Assembly (NCBI GenBank): GCA_020444265.1
Contig: JAHLLH010000013.1
Location: 1-64,000 of the forward strand
Length of the DNA: 64,000 nucleotides
Source: a bacterium
GTDB taxonomy: Bacteria; Electryoneota; Electryoneia; Electryoneales; Electryoneaceae
Reading direction: 5' to 3'
Of this stretch, positions 19,708-28,955 are shown one piece after another. Within the stretch, counting starts at the first letter, position 1; each line of letters starts with the position of its first letter. The position numbers and the translations under genes are program-made. The notes under the pieces were generated by a model, which saw only the letters and a program-made list of their open reading frames with translations, was not told where the DNA came from and searched no databases.

Positions 19708-20529
19708 TTATCTGGTCTCTTTCCTCGCGACCAGGCTGAAAGTCATCGGTATTCGGCCTTCGTAGGCGGGAAGCGTCCACCAGATTGCTTCCTGACGCAC
19801 CATCTCGGGGTAGACCTGGAAGTAGCAGCGGTCATACTCACGGAAAAGTTCAAGACGCAGGCCCGCTTTGATCAAAGCATTGAGGATGTCCTGTATCGGC
19901 CAGCGCCAACCGTAATCCGTCGTCTTATCCTTGTAGCTGGCATCGGCATAATCCGAATCCCCGGCCGGGAATTCATCGGGTTCGGCACGATGGAAATAGG
20001 AGCCGTCCGCCTCCAGTTTACCCTCCTCCATCTCCCAGAATAGATCCAGCGTGGGATGGGTGTCCATCAGGTAGAGTATGCCACCCGGTTTCAAATAACG
20101 GGAGACGATCCTCGCCCACTCTTCCAGGTCTTTCAGCCAGAGAATCGCTCCACGTCCCGTGTAGACGATATCAAACTGCTCGTCAAGATGATCTGGCAAA
20201 TCGTAAAGGTTGCAGCGAATAAAGCGCGCATCCGCCCCAATCTCGTTCGCCAGCTTCGTCGCCTCATCAATGGACGCGTCCGAGATGTCCATCCCGGTGA
20301 CCTTCGCACCCAGCCGTGCCCAGGAAAGCGTATCCATCCCGAAGTGACATTGCAAATGTAGCAGTGACTTCCCTTCCACCGGCCCAACATCCGCCATCTC
20401 TTCCTTGCACAGGGTGGACTCGCCCGCCTTAAAGGCTTGGAGGCCATAGAACTCCTCTGCCTCGAGATGGACGGAGGTCACCTCGTTCCAATGCTCACGA
20501 TTCGCTGCTTCGTATTTGTTCTCAGGCAT
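19708..20529 (-). CDS. Class I SAM-dependent methyltransferase
   Basis: A 273-residue methyltransferase. Motif I is SLLHLQCHFGMDTLSWARLG, where LQCHFG replaces the usual GxGxG, as in a common bacterial subgroup. The acidic motif II is VTGMDISDASI, and the later motif FDIVYTGRGAILWLKDL has the typical post-motif layout. The N-terminus ENKYEAANREHWNEVTSVH is characteristic of that subgroup. The ATG at 20529 follows GAGGATGAG; a start at 20583 would add 18 residues. The substrate is unknown. It lies upstream of the cold-shock gene but probably is a separate transcript. Confidence 0.85.
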   Translation of the reverse strand: MPENKYEAANREHWNEVTSVHLEAEEFYGLQAFKAGESTLCKEEMADVGPVEGKSLLHLQCHFGMDTLSWARLGAKVTGMDISDASIDEATKLANEIGADARFIRCNLYDLPDHLDEQFDIVYTGRGAILWLKDLEEWARIVSRYLKPGGILYLMDTHPTLDLFWEMEEGKLEADGSYFHRAEPDEFPAGDSDYADASYKDKTTDYGWRWPIQDILNALIKAGLRLELFREYDRCYFQVYPEMVRQEAIWWTLPAYEGRIPMTFSLVARKETR

Positions 20530-20608
20530 CTCATCCTCAGGTTTCGGAAAAAGGAAGTTCCCCTTCGGCAATCCATTTTTCAAGACGAGGGATCAAATAA
20601 ACACGAAA

Positions 20609-20630
20609 AAGGGCTGCCGAAGCAGCCCTT
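20609..20630 (-). terminator. Terminator of the secreted-protein gene
   Basis: A 9-bp perfect stem AAGGGCTGC/GCAGCCCTT with a CGAA loop. On the minus strand it is followed by a T-run. It lies 37 bp after the stop of the gene at 20667. Confidence 0.85.
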
Positions 20631-20666
20631 TGAAAGCAGACTATAGGACAATCGCCACGGCGATTG

Positions 20667-22739
20667 TTACTTCATCAGCACCATCTTCTTCATGCTGTGG
20701 AAGCCATTAACATCCAGGCTGTAGAAGTAGATGCCGCTGCTGAGGTTGGCGCCGTTGACGGTCAGGTTGTGGAAACCAGCTGTCATCTCACCGTTCAGCA
20801 GTGTCGCTACCCTCTGACCCATCACGTTATATAGCGTCAGCTTCACGTTCCCAGCCTGCGGAAGTCCGAAACGGATTTCCGTGGTCGGGTTGAATGGGTT
20901 CGGGTGGTTCTGTGCCAAGCTGTATGCCTTCGGCAGATCGGAGAAGTTGTCACCTACTGCAGAACTGCTGGCGTTACCCGTGATCGGAACCACCTTCGGG
21001 CTGGCGTTGTCATCGGTATCGTTGTGGTAGACCAGGAGACCTGCAGTTGGCATGGCGCCTTCAGCGGTCGGGGTCCATCCGAGTTCGATCTGGCCGGTGG
21101 ATTCAGCATCAATCTGGAACGGCATGGCGCTGATGACACGAACCTGGTCGTCCACGCTGCCACCAACCGTGATCGATTCGATGATACCGAACAGGTCACC
21201 CGTGTTCTCGATGTCCAGGGTCGCCACCAGTTCTTCGCCTACAACCGCTTCGCCGAAGTTCATGATCGTCGGGAATGCGAGGATTGGTTCTGCGGGTGCG
21301 GAACCAGCCACGATCAGCCCACGGATACCCCAGTTACCTGAATCGTCCAGATAGATGCTTCCATCCTGATACGAGAAGGATGCATCCGGCATACCCGGGT
21401 TTGCGGCCGAGGTCGGCGGATTGTTGTCCGACATGAAGGAGAGATCACCCGTCATCACGTAGATACCAATGAACATACCGTCGGCGATGTTGATACCGTT
21501 CGGCATCGCTTCGTCATTGATCTCAAAGGTGTTCCAGCCTTGAGTCACAGCACCTGTGTAGGTCCAGACTTCGAAAAGACCTTCAGATGTGAAAATCATG
21601 ACACGCAGATCGGTCGCATCCGCATCCGTGTTGAAGAACCACTGCATCGAGTCGATTCGTGCCGGATAAGACTGGGGATAGAAGGGAACGGCCCAGCCGT
21701 TACCGGGCTGGTTCGACACCGGTGTTTCGAAGGTGCCATCATCGTAGGCCATCCATTCACCAACCGGCTGAATCTCTTGCAGCAGCGGGTAAACGTTGTT
21801 TTCCAGGCTACCTTCGTTCTCATCACCGGTCACGTTAACGTAGGCGATGTAACGGCCATCGGTATCCGGTGTCCAGCTCTCGGTCGCGGTGACGGTCAGC
21901 GTATCAACAGCGCTGCCACCCATCACACCGATAGTGGTTGAGCTGGTCCAAACTTCCGTCCCCTCATCATCCTCAACACTGAAGACCACAGTCCCTTCCG
22001 GGGAGGCTGTGATACCAGTATTACGGACATCAGCAGAGAAGGTAACTTCGGTGCCATTGGCATAATGGAAAGCCAGGCTGTCGTTGTAGAGCGACACGAC
22101 CGAGATGTCGTAGAAGGTACCGTCGTATGCACCACAGGCGTTGATCACCCAGTCAAAGGGCGCGATTTCGCTGAGGTTGGTCCAGGAACCCGTTGTGCTC
22201 CACTTGCTGCGGTCACCGGGAACCGCACCATCCTGGTCAAGGACGCAGGACCAATCACTGGCTGCGGCACCAGGGATACCACCGATAACAATCCAGAAAT
22301 CGCTTCCGGTTTCGAAATCGAGGTAGTCTTCTTCGGCGAGGGTCAACTCAACCCAGTCCGAGCTGATAGCAGACGGGGCAGCATCAAAGGTGTACAGCAA
22401 TGTTCCCGGCTGACCGTTGTTGTTCGTGTAGACACGAGCTTCAACCGTGGTCATGAGGGTCGAGGTGTCTGCATAGAACCTGATCCCCTGAAGCTGAAAA
22501 TCTACCGGCGGTGTGAAACGAACACCTGCCGAGAAGTTTGTCGCTGCGGAGGGGTAGTAGTAGCTACCTGTGAAGTTGTGGTAGACCAGCGAGTCTGTGT
22601 AAACTTCATCCAGTTCACTCGGCATGGAGTAGTGGTCCATGGGTGTGTCAACTCGGGTGAACGTCTCGGTCGCGAGTACTCCCCCGGCAAGGATGACTGT
22701 AGCAAGCATCCCGATCAGGGTTTTCTGCACGAAATTCAT
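20667..22739 (-). CDS. Secreted multidomain protein with C-terminal FlgD-like sorting domain
   Basis: A 690-residue exported protein. It has a signal peptide (FVQKTLIGMLATVILAGGVLA), then beta-rich extracellular modules: a region around VRFTPPVDFQLQGIRFYADT, a CARDB-like segment (ISVVSLYNDSLAFHYANGTEVTFSADVR) and a second similar jelly-roll module. The last about 80 residues are the FlgD-like C-terminal domain found in type IX-type substrates of FCB bacteria: NHPNPFNPTTEIRFGLP, YNVMGQRVATL and the final KKMVLMK. ATG 22739 follows AAGGAG. A strong terminator follows. The ligand or enzymatic role is unknown; it may be structural or carbohydrate-binding. Confidence 0.85.
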   Translation of the reverse strand: MNFVQKTLIGMLATVILAGGVLATETFTRVDTPMDHYSMPSELDEVYTDSLVYHNFTGSYYYPSAATNFSAGVRFTPPVDFQLQGIRFYADTSTLMTTVEARVYTNNNGQPGTLLYTFDAAPSAISSDWVELTLAEEDYLDFETGSDFWIVIGGIPGAAASDWSCVLDQDGAVPGDRSKWSTTGSWTNLSEIAPFDWVINACGAYDGTFYDISVVSLYNDSLAFHYANGTEVTFSADVRNTGITASPEGTVVFSVEDDEGTEVWTSSTTIGVMGGSAVDTLTVTATESWTPDTDGRYIAYVNVTGDENEGSLENNVYPLLQEIQPVGEWMAYDDGTFETPVSNQPGNGWAVPFYPQSYPARIDSMQWFFNTDADATDLRVMIFTSEGLFEVWTYTGAVTQGWNTFEINDEAMPNGINIADGMFIGIYVMTGDLSFMSDNNPPTSAANPGMPDASFSYQDGSIYLDDSGNWGIRGLIVAGSAPAEPILAFPTIMNFGEAVVGEELVATLDIENTGDLFGIIESITVGGSVDDQVRVISAMPFQIDAESTGQIELGWTPTAEGAMPTAGLLVYHNDTDDNASPKVVPITGNASSSAVGDNFSDLPKAYSLAQNHPNPFNPTTEIRFGLPQAGNVKLTLYNVMGQRVATLLNGEMTAGFHNLTVNGANLSSGIYFYSLDVNGFHSMKKMVLMK

Positions 22740-23234
22740 GTTGCTTCTCCTTGTACGTATAGGTTGTATCAAAGACAGTTCAGCGGGGCTCAGGTTACTC
22801 GGGAATCCACTTGGAGGATAGAGCAACGTACTTGGTGAACGATGCAAAACTCACTCAGGCAGGTGGTTCGGTAACGGAATGTTGTCTGTTCGTGTTAGGG
22901 TCCCGTTCTGCATCCCGATAAATGGTAGGCCGACTCTTATAAAACATAGACAATTTTGAGGCCTTTTGCGACCCCATATGCTCTCTTAACCCGAGTTCAC
23001 AGACAAACGAAGAATCATCCTCCTCGAATCAATCCTCCTGTAGAAAATGGAGCACGATTTGCATGAGTCCTCTGCAACCTGTGGCGCTTGTAACAGCTTG
23101 AAACAGCGATTGAGAGTGCTACTCCAGGAGCGAATCGTTTGTACAACTTGGGCTGATCCTTTTAACACCTTGTAATACAAGAATATCAAACTCCGGTGCG
23201 TACAAAAAAGAGTGTAATACAACAAGAAAAACGG
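22740..23234. promoter_or_regulatory. Divergent regulatory interval with a repeated palindrome
   Basis: This is an AT-richer interval between divergent genes. CTTGTAATACAAG at 23169-23181 is a 13-bp palindrome. Its core TGTAATACAA recurs at 23213-23222, 42 bp downstream, close to four helical turns. A pair of phased operator sites for a dimeric regulator is possible. The rest of the interval shows nothing recognisable, and no gene. Confidence 0.45.
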
Positions 23235-23308
23235 CAAGAAGCCAAAAAGCTTATACTGGCAATTCTTATATTATTTGTTATGCTCTTGCAAAGCTTTTTG
23301 GCTTTTTG
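23235..23308 (+). promoter_or_regulatory. Long hairpin in the leader of the YfiR-like gene
   Basis: Arms of 18 bases (23235-23252 and 23291-23308) pair at 17 of 18 positions, the remaining one being G-T. The 12-base core GCCAAAAAGCTT is perfect. They enclose a 38-nt AT-rich loop, and the right arm itself ends in TTTTTG. It could be an attenuator, an mRNA-stabilising structure or the remnant of a small mobile element. Confidence 0.6.
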
Positions 23309-23388
23309 TACTTTACGCCTGTCATACTGTACACGGCCTGATCTCCCCCCAAATTGTAGGTTTCGCCGTGGCAGGAAGGAGCCGAAAG

Positions 23389-23952
23389 ATGAGCCGTAGG
23401 ATTCGTTCTCTCCCCGTGTCTGTGGGACGGGGGGTACTGTTGTTGCTGTTCCTCACCTTGGGATTTACCTCGCCCGCCCATGCCCAGGTGGGCAAGGGGA
23501 CTGCCTCGTTCACCGCATGGAACCTGTTGAAAACCCTCAGCATGGAGAACTCCATTGCCGGGAAAACAACCGACATTTCCATTCATGTAATCGGTGACGC
23601 GGAAGTGGCAGCTGAATTAAGTTCCAAAGTGGGTGAAACCATCGGGTCGGCAACGTTGAAGCATGTCGACAGCGGCTACGGCCTGCCGAGCTCCCCTCCG
23701 GATGTCATCTACATAGGCAATCCTGACGAATACATGATTGACTCGGAGAAGTTACGTTCGTTGGTAGATTATGCGCGTGACAACAAGGTTATAAGCGTCA
23801 CCTACGAGCCGATCCTGATCTACAAAGGGGTTACTCTCGGCATCGGTGCGCAGGAAAGCGGAACAGCCAAGTTCATGCTGAACCTGCAAGCCTCAAAGGA
23901 CCAGGGTCTGAACTGGAACAAAGCCTTCATCAAGCTGGCTGAGACGATCTGA
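23389..23952 (+). CDS. YfiR-like (DUF4154) periplasmic protein
   Basis: A 187-residue exported protein with a signal peptide ending SPAHAQ. The mature part fits the YfiR/HmsC-like fold (DUF4154): a first strand with ISIHVIGDAEVA, a middle VIYIGNPD block corresponding to the usual C-x-V-L-F-I strand, and KVISVTYEPILIYKGVTLGIG with a C-terminal helix. YfiR family proteins are periplasmic regulators that bind CHASE8-type sensors; in Pseudomonas YfiR represses the diguanylate cyclase YfiN. Here the next gene is a chemoreceptor. The ATG follows GCAGGAAGGA. Cysteines found in YfiR disulfides are absent from the mature part. Confidence 0.7.
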   Translation: MSRRIRSLPVSVGRGVLLLLFLTLGFTSPAHAQVGKGTASFTAWNLLKTLSMENSIAGKTTDISIHVIGDAEVAAELSSKVGETIGSATLKHVDSGYGLPSSPPDVIYIGNPDEYMIDSEKLRSLVDYARDNKVISVTYEPILIYKGVTLGIGAQESGTAKFMLNLQASKDQGLNWNKAFIKLAETI

Positions 23953-23982
23953 CGCGTGCTCCTTGGGGGATTCGTTGTGCTG

Positions 23983-24018
23983 CGCGGCAGGCCTGTCCAC
24001 GGGAATGCCGCGTTTTTC
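23983..24018 (+). terminator. Terminator after the YfiR-like gene
   Basis: The stem CGCGGCA (23983-23989) with TGCCGCG (24006-24012) is followed by TTTTTCTTTT. The downstream chemoreceptor therefore probably has its own promoter in 24019-24186. Confidence 0.75.
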
Positions 24019-24199
24019 TTTTGCGACAAATACGAAAGTTTTCGGAAAGCTGGCCGATAGACTGAACAGAAACAACATTTTCGTACTGTATGCTTCAGCC
24101 CCATCGGGGCAGGTCAATTCATCACACTTCCTTCTGCCTTGACCCGCAGATCTTTCGGAATTTTATCATTCGTTCACTGCCTGATTGAGGAGGTACACT

Positions 24200-26521
24200 G
24201 TGTCAGGTCTTTCGTTTAAAGCGAAGCTCACGTCACTAATCATCGTGATCGGTGTTTTAATGGTTCTTCTGTTGACGTTTTTCGCACCCTATGAGGCACG
24301 TCAACTTGGTAACACCCTCCTCCGTCAGAACGCACGATTCATCGGTGACCTGCTGAGTGAGAACCTGGCCCTGGGTATCCAGACCATGGTCTTTGACGAG
24401 GGGGCCAGCATCCGTGATGCGCTCGCGATGGTCCAGGCGGATGATGGTGAAGATGGGACCGTACTTATCTCGAAAGTGAGGGTATACGATGAGAACCTGC
24501 AGTTCCTCGATGGGTTAAATACCGGCGCCGCAACCGAAACAGATCGTGCCAGACCGGAAGAGATCACCTTCTTCGATGCGAGCGACCACCTGACCCTCTG
24601 GATGCCGATCAATGATACGGATATGGAGGTACTGGGCTATCTCGAACTGTCCTTCTCCAAGCAGGTCCTGTCCTCCGCTACTCGCAGCAACACAATCCTC
24701 TCGGTCATGATTAGTGTTGCTGTCTTTATCATTGTGCTCATCGTCAGCATGATTGTCATCCGTCAAATCGTCAAACAGCTCAAATCACTCGCCCGTGCAG
24801 CGGAGCAGGTCGCGGACGGCGCAACCGACGTGACAATTCGAATCAACTCAAACGATGAGATCGGGCAGGTGGGAGATTCCTTCCGACGGGTGGTGGACCA
24901 GATGAAGGAGAAGGCGGATGTTGCCTATGAATTTGCGAACGGCAACCTCGATGTGGATGTCCGTGCCGCCTCGGACCGTGACGTACTTGGCAAGGCGATG
25001 CTGACGATGAAAGCGAGCCTGCGTGACCTGCAGAGCGAATTGGGCAAGGCGATCAGCGGCCAGCAGGAAGGCGACATTGATGCCTACTGCGATCCCAGCC
25101 GCTTCCGTGGCGCGTATGCAAAAATCGCTGAAGGTGTCAACGGCGCATTGATGGCGGTTACTCAGCCGATTATGGACGTTTCAAAGCTATTGGAAGAGTA
25201 CGCCAAGGGCGATCTTGAAAAAGAGATGCGTTCCCTGCCTGGCAAGCAGCAGGTCTTGTCCGACAGCATCAACCAGATTCGCACCAACCTACGCGATCTG
25301 GTCGGGGAAAGCACCACCCTGGTGCGTGCGGCACGGGAAGGCAACCTCACAGTCCGCGGCAATGCAGTCCGCTTCGAAGGCGACTACGGTTCCCTGATCG
25401 AGGGCATGAACGCCATCCTCGAGAATATCGCATCCCCGTTGCACGAGCTCGTTGACCTCCTGCGGGAGATTTCCGAAGGCAACATGCAGGTCCATTCCGA
25501 AGGAAAATATTCGGGTGAATTTGATTCAATGATGCGTGCTCTGGATAATACCGCAAGTTCGCTAAACAGCATCCTGGGACGTGTTTCCGCAGCGGTTGAC
25601 CAGGTAGCATCCGGCGCCAATCAGGTCTCGAGGACCAGTAATTCCCTGTCACAAAGTGCCTCCACCCAGGCCAGTTCCCTCGAGCAGCTTTCCGCCACTA
25701 TCGCGGAGATCGAAGGGCAGACCACGCACAACGCGGACAACGCTCAGCAGGCAGACAAGCTGGTCAAGGTGACTCGCGGCAGTGCGGAGGAAGGCAACCA
25801 GCAGATGCAGCAGATGCTGCAAGCGATGGAAGAGATCAACAGCTCCTCCGAGGAAGTGTCCAAAATCATCAAGGCAATCGATGAAATCGCCTTCCAGACC
25901 AATTTACTGGCGTTGAACGCGGCGGTGGAAGCGGCTCGTGCCGGGGTGCATGGCAAGGGCTTCGCAGTGGTTGCCGAAGAGGTCCGAAACCTCGCCCAAC
26001 GCAGTGCGAAAGCAGCGCAGGAGACCACGGTCCTGATCGAAGGATCCATCGAGCGTGTGACTCGCGGAACCAACATAGCCAACCAGACGGCGAAGGCGCT
26101 CGGCGAAATGGTAGAGGGAATTCAGAAGGTGACCGATCTGGTGGGAGAAATCGCAAACGCCTCCAACGAACAAGCCAGCGGCATCGGACAGGTCAACCAG
26201 ACATTGACTCAGCTCGATACGATCACCCAATCGAATGCCGCCAGTGCTGAAGAAAGCGCCGCCGCCGCCCAGGAGCTCAGCAGCCAATCCGAAGAGCTGC
26301 GACGGATGCTGGATCGTTTCCAGCTCGATGTGGACCAGGCGGGTCAATTCGAGCAGCCACGTCTGGCCAGCAGCCAGCCACAGGAAAGAAAGAAACCTTC
26401 CGGGACAAAAGCCTACTCGAGCGAAGAAGATCGCAGGCAAGAAAGTGCGCCCAAGCAGTCCAAAGAAGTCCGTCCCGACGACATCATTTCCTTTGACGAT
26501 GAGGACTTCGACAACTTCTAA
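24200..26521 (+). CDS. Methyl-accepting chemotaxis protein with CHASE8-like sensor and poly-HAMP chain
   Basis: A 773-residue transmembrane receptor. Helix 1 is at about 8-28. The periplasmic region (30-155) resembles CHASE8 ([37 protein letters not shown]). Helix 2 is at about 160-183 and a first HAMP at 184-235. A series of at least four more HAMP-like units follows, marked by repeated G-N/D-L segments ([40 protein letters not shown]). The MA signalling domain has the canonical tip [21 protein letters not shown]. The tail ends in an acidic FDDEDFDNF. The start is GTG 24200, five bases after GAGGAGGT; a TTG at 24185 overlaps that site. It probably receives a periplasmic signal via the adjacent YfiR-like protein. 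Confidence 0.88.
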   Translation: MSGLSFKAKLTSLIIVIGVLMVLLLTFFAPYEARQLGNTLLRQNARFIGDLLSENLALGIQTMVFDEGASIRDALAMVQADDGEDGTVLISKVRVYDENLQFLDGLNTGAATETDRARPEEITFFDASDHLTLWMPINDTDMEVLGYLELSFSKQVLSSATRSNTILSVMISVAVFIIVLIVSMIVIRQIVKQLKSLARAAEQVADGATDVTIRINSNDEIGQVGDSFRRVVDQMKEKADVAYEFANGNLDVDVRAASDRDVLGKAMLTMKASLRDLQSELGKAISGQQEGDIDAYCDPSRFRGAYAKIAEGVNGALMAVTQPIMDVSKLLEEYAKGDLEKEMRSLPGKQQVLSDSINQIRTNLRDLVGESTTLVRAAREGNLTVRGNAVRFEGDYGSLIEGMNAILENIASPLHELVDLLREISEGNMQVHSEGKYSGEFDSMMRALDNTASSLNSILGRVSAAVDQVASGANQVSRTSNSLSQSASTQASSLEQLSATIAEIEGQTTHNADNAQQADKLVKVTRGSAEEGNQQMQQMLQAMEEINSSSEEVSKIIKAIDEIAFQTNLLALNAAVEAARAGVHGKGFAVVAEEVRNLAQRSAKAAQETTVLIEGSIERVTRGTNIANQTAKALGEMVEGIQKVTDLVGEIANASNEQASGIGQVNQTLTQLDTITQSNAASAEESAAAAQELSSQSEELRRMLDRFQLDVDQAGQFEQPRLASSQPQERKKPSGTKAYSSEEDRRQESAPKQSKEVRPDDIISFDDEDFDNF

Positions 26522-26547
26522 GCTGTTTCTGATCCACGCATCTTCAT

Positions 26548-26580
26548 GACCCGGGCAATCCCAATTGTCCGGGTCTCTTT
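26548..26580 (+). terminator. Terminator after the chemoreceptor gene
   Basis: An 11-bp stem (GACCCGGGCAA at 26548-26558 with 26565-26575, one G-T pair) followed by TCTTT. Confidence 0.8.
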
Positions 26581-26631
26581 ACGTTACGAGGCACCCAGAC
26601 AACTGAACGAGTGACCTTCTCCATCTCTCAG

Positions 26632-26663
26632 CAAAAAAGAAACCCGGGCAACAAATGCCCGGG
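26632..26663 (-). terminator. Terminator after the FecR/barrel gene
   Basis: A perfect 8-bp stem CCCGGGCA/TGCCCGGG (26643-26663). On the minus strand a TTTCTTTTTT tract follows it. It lies about 60 bp from the plus-strand terminator, with which it shares the CCCGGGCA core. Confidence 0.85.
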
Positions 26664-26689
26664 CCATGAAATCAGCATCAAAGGTGTGA

Positions 26690-28780
26690 TCAGAAGCGGA
26701 AGACTGTCTCGACCGTCATAATCTTGTTCGGCTCGCCGTTTCGGTAGATCGTCTTGTTATCGTAGACAATCAACAGGCCGGCAGCCATCTCGAATCCGAC
26801 ACGATAGCCCAGGGTGGTCCCGTCCGCCTTGGTGTCGAAGATGTTATCCGCTTGCGGCTGCTGATAGTAAGCCTCCGCCAATCCAAGCTTTGGGATCGGG
26901 GTGGCATTCAGCGAGGCCTTCGCATAGAGCGACTTGTTGGGGGTTTTCACCTGGACCGAATCGACAGCAGGATTGTAGCTGGGATCATCATAACTCATCT
27001 GCTGGTAGGCCGCGTAGACATCAAGAAGGTTCGAGAAGGTGAAGCCCGCATCGGCGTAAATACCAGAGGCTGAAGGCCGTCCAGCCAGTTGCGACTTCTT
27101 GGTCACGTAGGCACTGTCCGCTTCGCTCCAGACAACACGTTCCACTTCATACCCGAGGTTGAAAAATTCGGGCATGAATTCCTTCTCGAAGATGCGATAC
27201 TCTGCACCGGCACGGAACGGCCCGAGATTAAACGAAACACCTGGTACCGAGTAACCGCGTCCAAAGTCGACAATCTGCGCCATCTGCGTGTAAACCCAGA
27301 GGTTCATTCGTTCGGAGCGGATGATCGGTACGCCGACATCCACGCCCCAGATCGACACATTCTGCTCCAGATCGCCGATATTCGGCGCAGGATGCAGGAT
27401 GTCTGGAATGTCGCCGGAAAGGATCAGTTGATCGATCTGGTTCGGGGTCAGCAGCCCCTCGAGATAGCTGATGGCATCGCCATCATGGCGATCTGGGAAC
27501 TGGTCAAAAGCATTGGGCACGCCATCATCATCCGTATCCTTCGCTCCGAGATAGAGGTTGCCATCAAAGGCCGCTGTCGCGCCTGCGACCACAGGCAGAC
27601 CAAGGCGCGTTTCATAGGTCGCTCGAGCCGCCAACAGGCCAGGGCTCTGGACTTCGCGGAAGTTGTTGAGCAGGAACTGAACACCCAGTTTCTCGCCCTG
27701 CCCACCAGTATGCAGACCAATACGCTTCACCTGCGGCCATTCGATCGCGTTTGAGTAACGACGCATGATCATACCAAAACCAAGCGTCACATTGTCCAGC
27801 GATCCGACACGGGCGAAGAAGGGATCGCCGGGCAGGCCATAGCGCAGGTAGTAAATCTTGTCAATGGCGTCCGCGCCCGAGTCCCAATCCTCCTCACGAA
27901 GGTTGCCATCGGCATCGAAGTAAAGCGACAAGTCCAGTCCAATGCCCCACTTGCCGAAGTGGATATCCGGACGGAGGCTGAAGAACTGGTAGGTTTCGCC
28001 ATCGATCACTGCGGCACCAACCGCACCGTTCATCGAAAGACCTGTGCCGCCTCCGGCACTTGCCTCCTCAACATCCCCTTCCTGCCCCGGACCTCCAGGG
28101 GGTGCTCCACCTGTGCCGCCGGGTGCGCCCGGCATGTCATCCGGTCCCATTCCACCCTGCGGAGGGCTTTCATCCCAGTCTGGAACCGTTGTTTCTGGAG
28201 TCAGCTCACCGCTGGTCATCTCACCTGAAACAGTGGAATAAGCCGTATACCCCTGTCCAACCTGAATCGTTTGACCAGTCACCAGGTTGGTCAGCTCGAC
28301 CACCCCCTCGAGGGTAATCAGGGTGGTATTGCCATCGGGATCGACCAGCAGCCAGTATTCGGTTCCCTTCACTGACGCTACAGATGTCGGGGTCGAAATT
28401 TGGATCGCCCCCTTCTGCTTCTTGACATCGTTGAAGAGTTCGCCAACTTCAAGAGTCACACGTTTCAGAATTGAATTATCGTCCTGCCGTTCCCCGAAAA
28501 GTGTGAGGCGGGTATTCGGGCGCATTTTCAGCTGCGATCCGTCATCGGTGAACGCCATCGCAGCAAAACCTGCTTCACCCGTGCGAACCTGTGTGCTATC
28601 GTAGAGAACGGTCCCGAATTTCAGTGGTGTCCAAGAAGTATCGGCGAGAGAGTAATCTGCAGGACCTTTGGTGACGAGTGTTAAGGCGATGACATCATCA
28701 TCCGCAGCGCTGGCTGGGTTCATCCAGCTAAGCAACAGAATGCAAATGAGTGCGCCTGAAAAGAACAAACGCTTGGACAT
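26690..28780 (-). CDS. FecR-domain protein fused to an outer-membrane beta-barrel
   Basis: A 696-residue exported protein with a signal peptide cleaved after NPASA. Residues about 30-190 are a FecR domain (VGELFNDVKKQKG; TPTSVASVKGTEYWLL; LEGVVELTN). A low-complexity Gly/Pro/acidic linker follows (about 200-240). The rest is a barrel with alternating strands ending in the OMP-type terminal phenylalanine (TVETVFRF). Inside the barrel region is a calcium-type DTDDDGVPNAFDQFPD insertion. FecR domains usually face the periplasm as anti-sigma sensors; here the barrel would fix the domain to the outer membrane. The ATG is preceded by GGGGAGG. Confidence 0.8.
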   Translation of the reverse strand: MSKRLFFSGALICILLLSWMNPASAADDDVIALTLVTKGPADYSLADTSWTPLKFGTVLYDSTQVRTGEAGFAAMAFTDDGSQLKMRPNTRLTLFGERQDDNSILKRVTLEVGELFNDVKKQKGAIQISTPTSVASVKGTEYWLLVDPDGNTTLITLEGVVELTNLVTGQTIQVGQGYTAYSTVSGEMTSGELTPETTVPDWDESPPQGGMGPDDMPGAPGGTGGAPPGGPGQEGDVEEASAGGGTGLSMNGAVGAAVIDGETYQFFSLRPDIHFGKWGIGLDLSLYFDADGNLREEDWDSGADAIDKIYYLRYGLPGDPFFARVGSLDNVTLGFGMIMRRYSNAIEWPQVKRIGLHTGGQGEKLGVQFLLNNFREVQSPGLLAARATYETRLGLPVVAGATAAFDGNLYLGAKDTDDDGVPNAFDQFPDRHDGDAISYLEGLLTPNQIDQLILSGDIPDILHPAPNIGDLEQNVSIWGVDVGVPIIRSERMNLWVYTQMAQIVDFGRGYSVPGVSFNLGPFRAGAEYRIFEKEFMPEFFNLGYEVERVVWSEADSAYVTKKSQLAGRPSASGIYADAGFTFSNLLDVYAAYQQMSYDDPSYNPAVDSVQVKTPNKSLYAKASLNATPIPKLGLAEAYYQQPQADNIFDTKADGTTLGYRVGFEMAAGLLIVYDNKTIYRNGEPNKIMTVETVFRF

Positions 28781-28955
28781 GGCAGCCTCCCCTTATCCCG
28801 CATGATTGGTGCATCTGGCCGTCATAGTACATCGAGCTCCACCCCGAATGGTGGCCCGAAACGCAATCTCTGGAAAAAGATACGACGATGAGGTGACAAC
28901 AGTCACCCAATCAATAAAAAATCTTGAACCTTGGCAATGTTGCGTCCAGTCTCCT

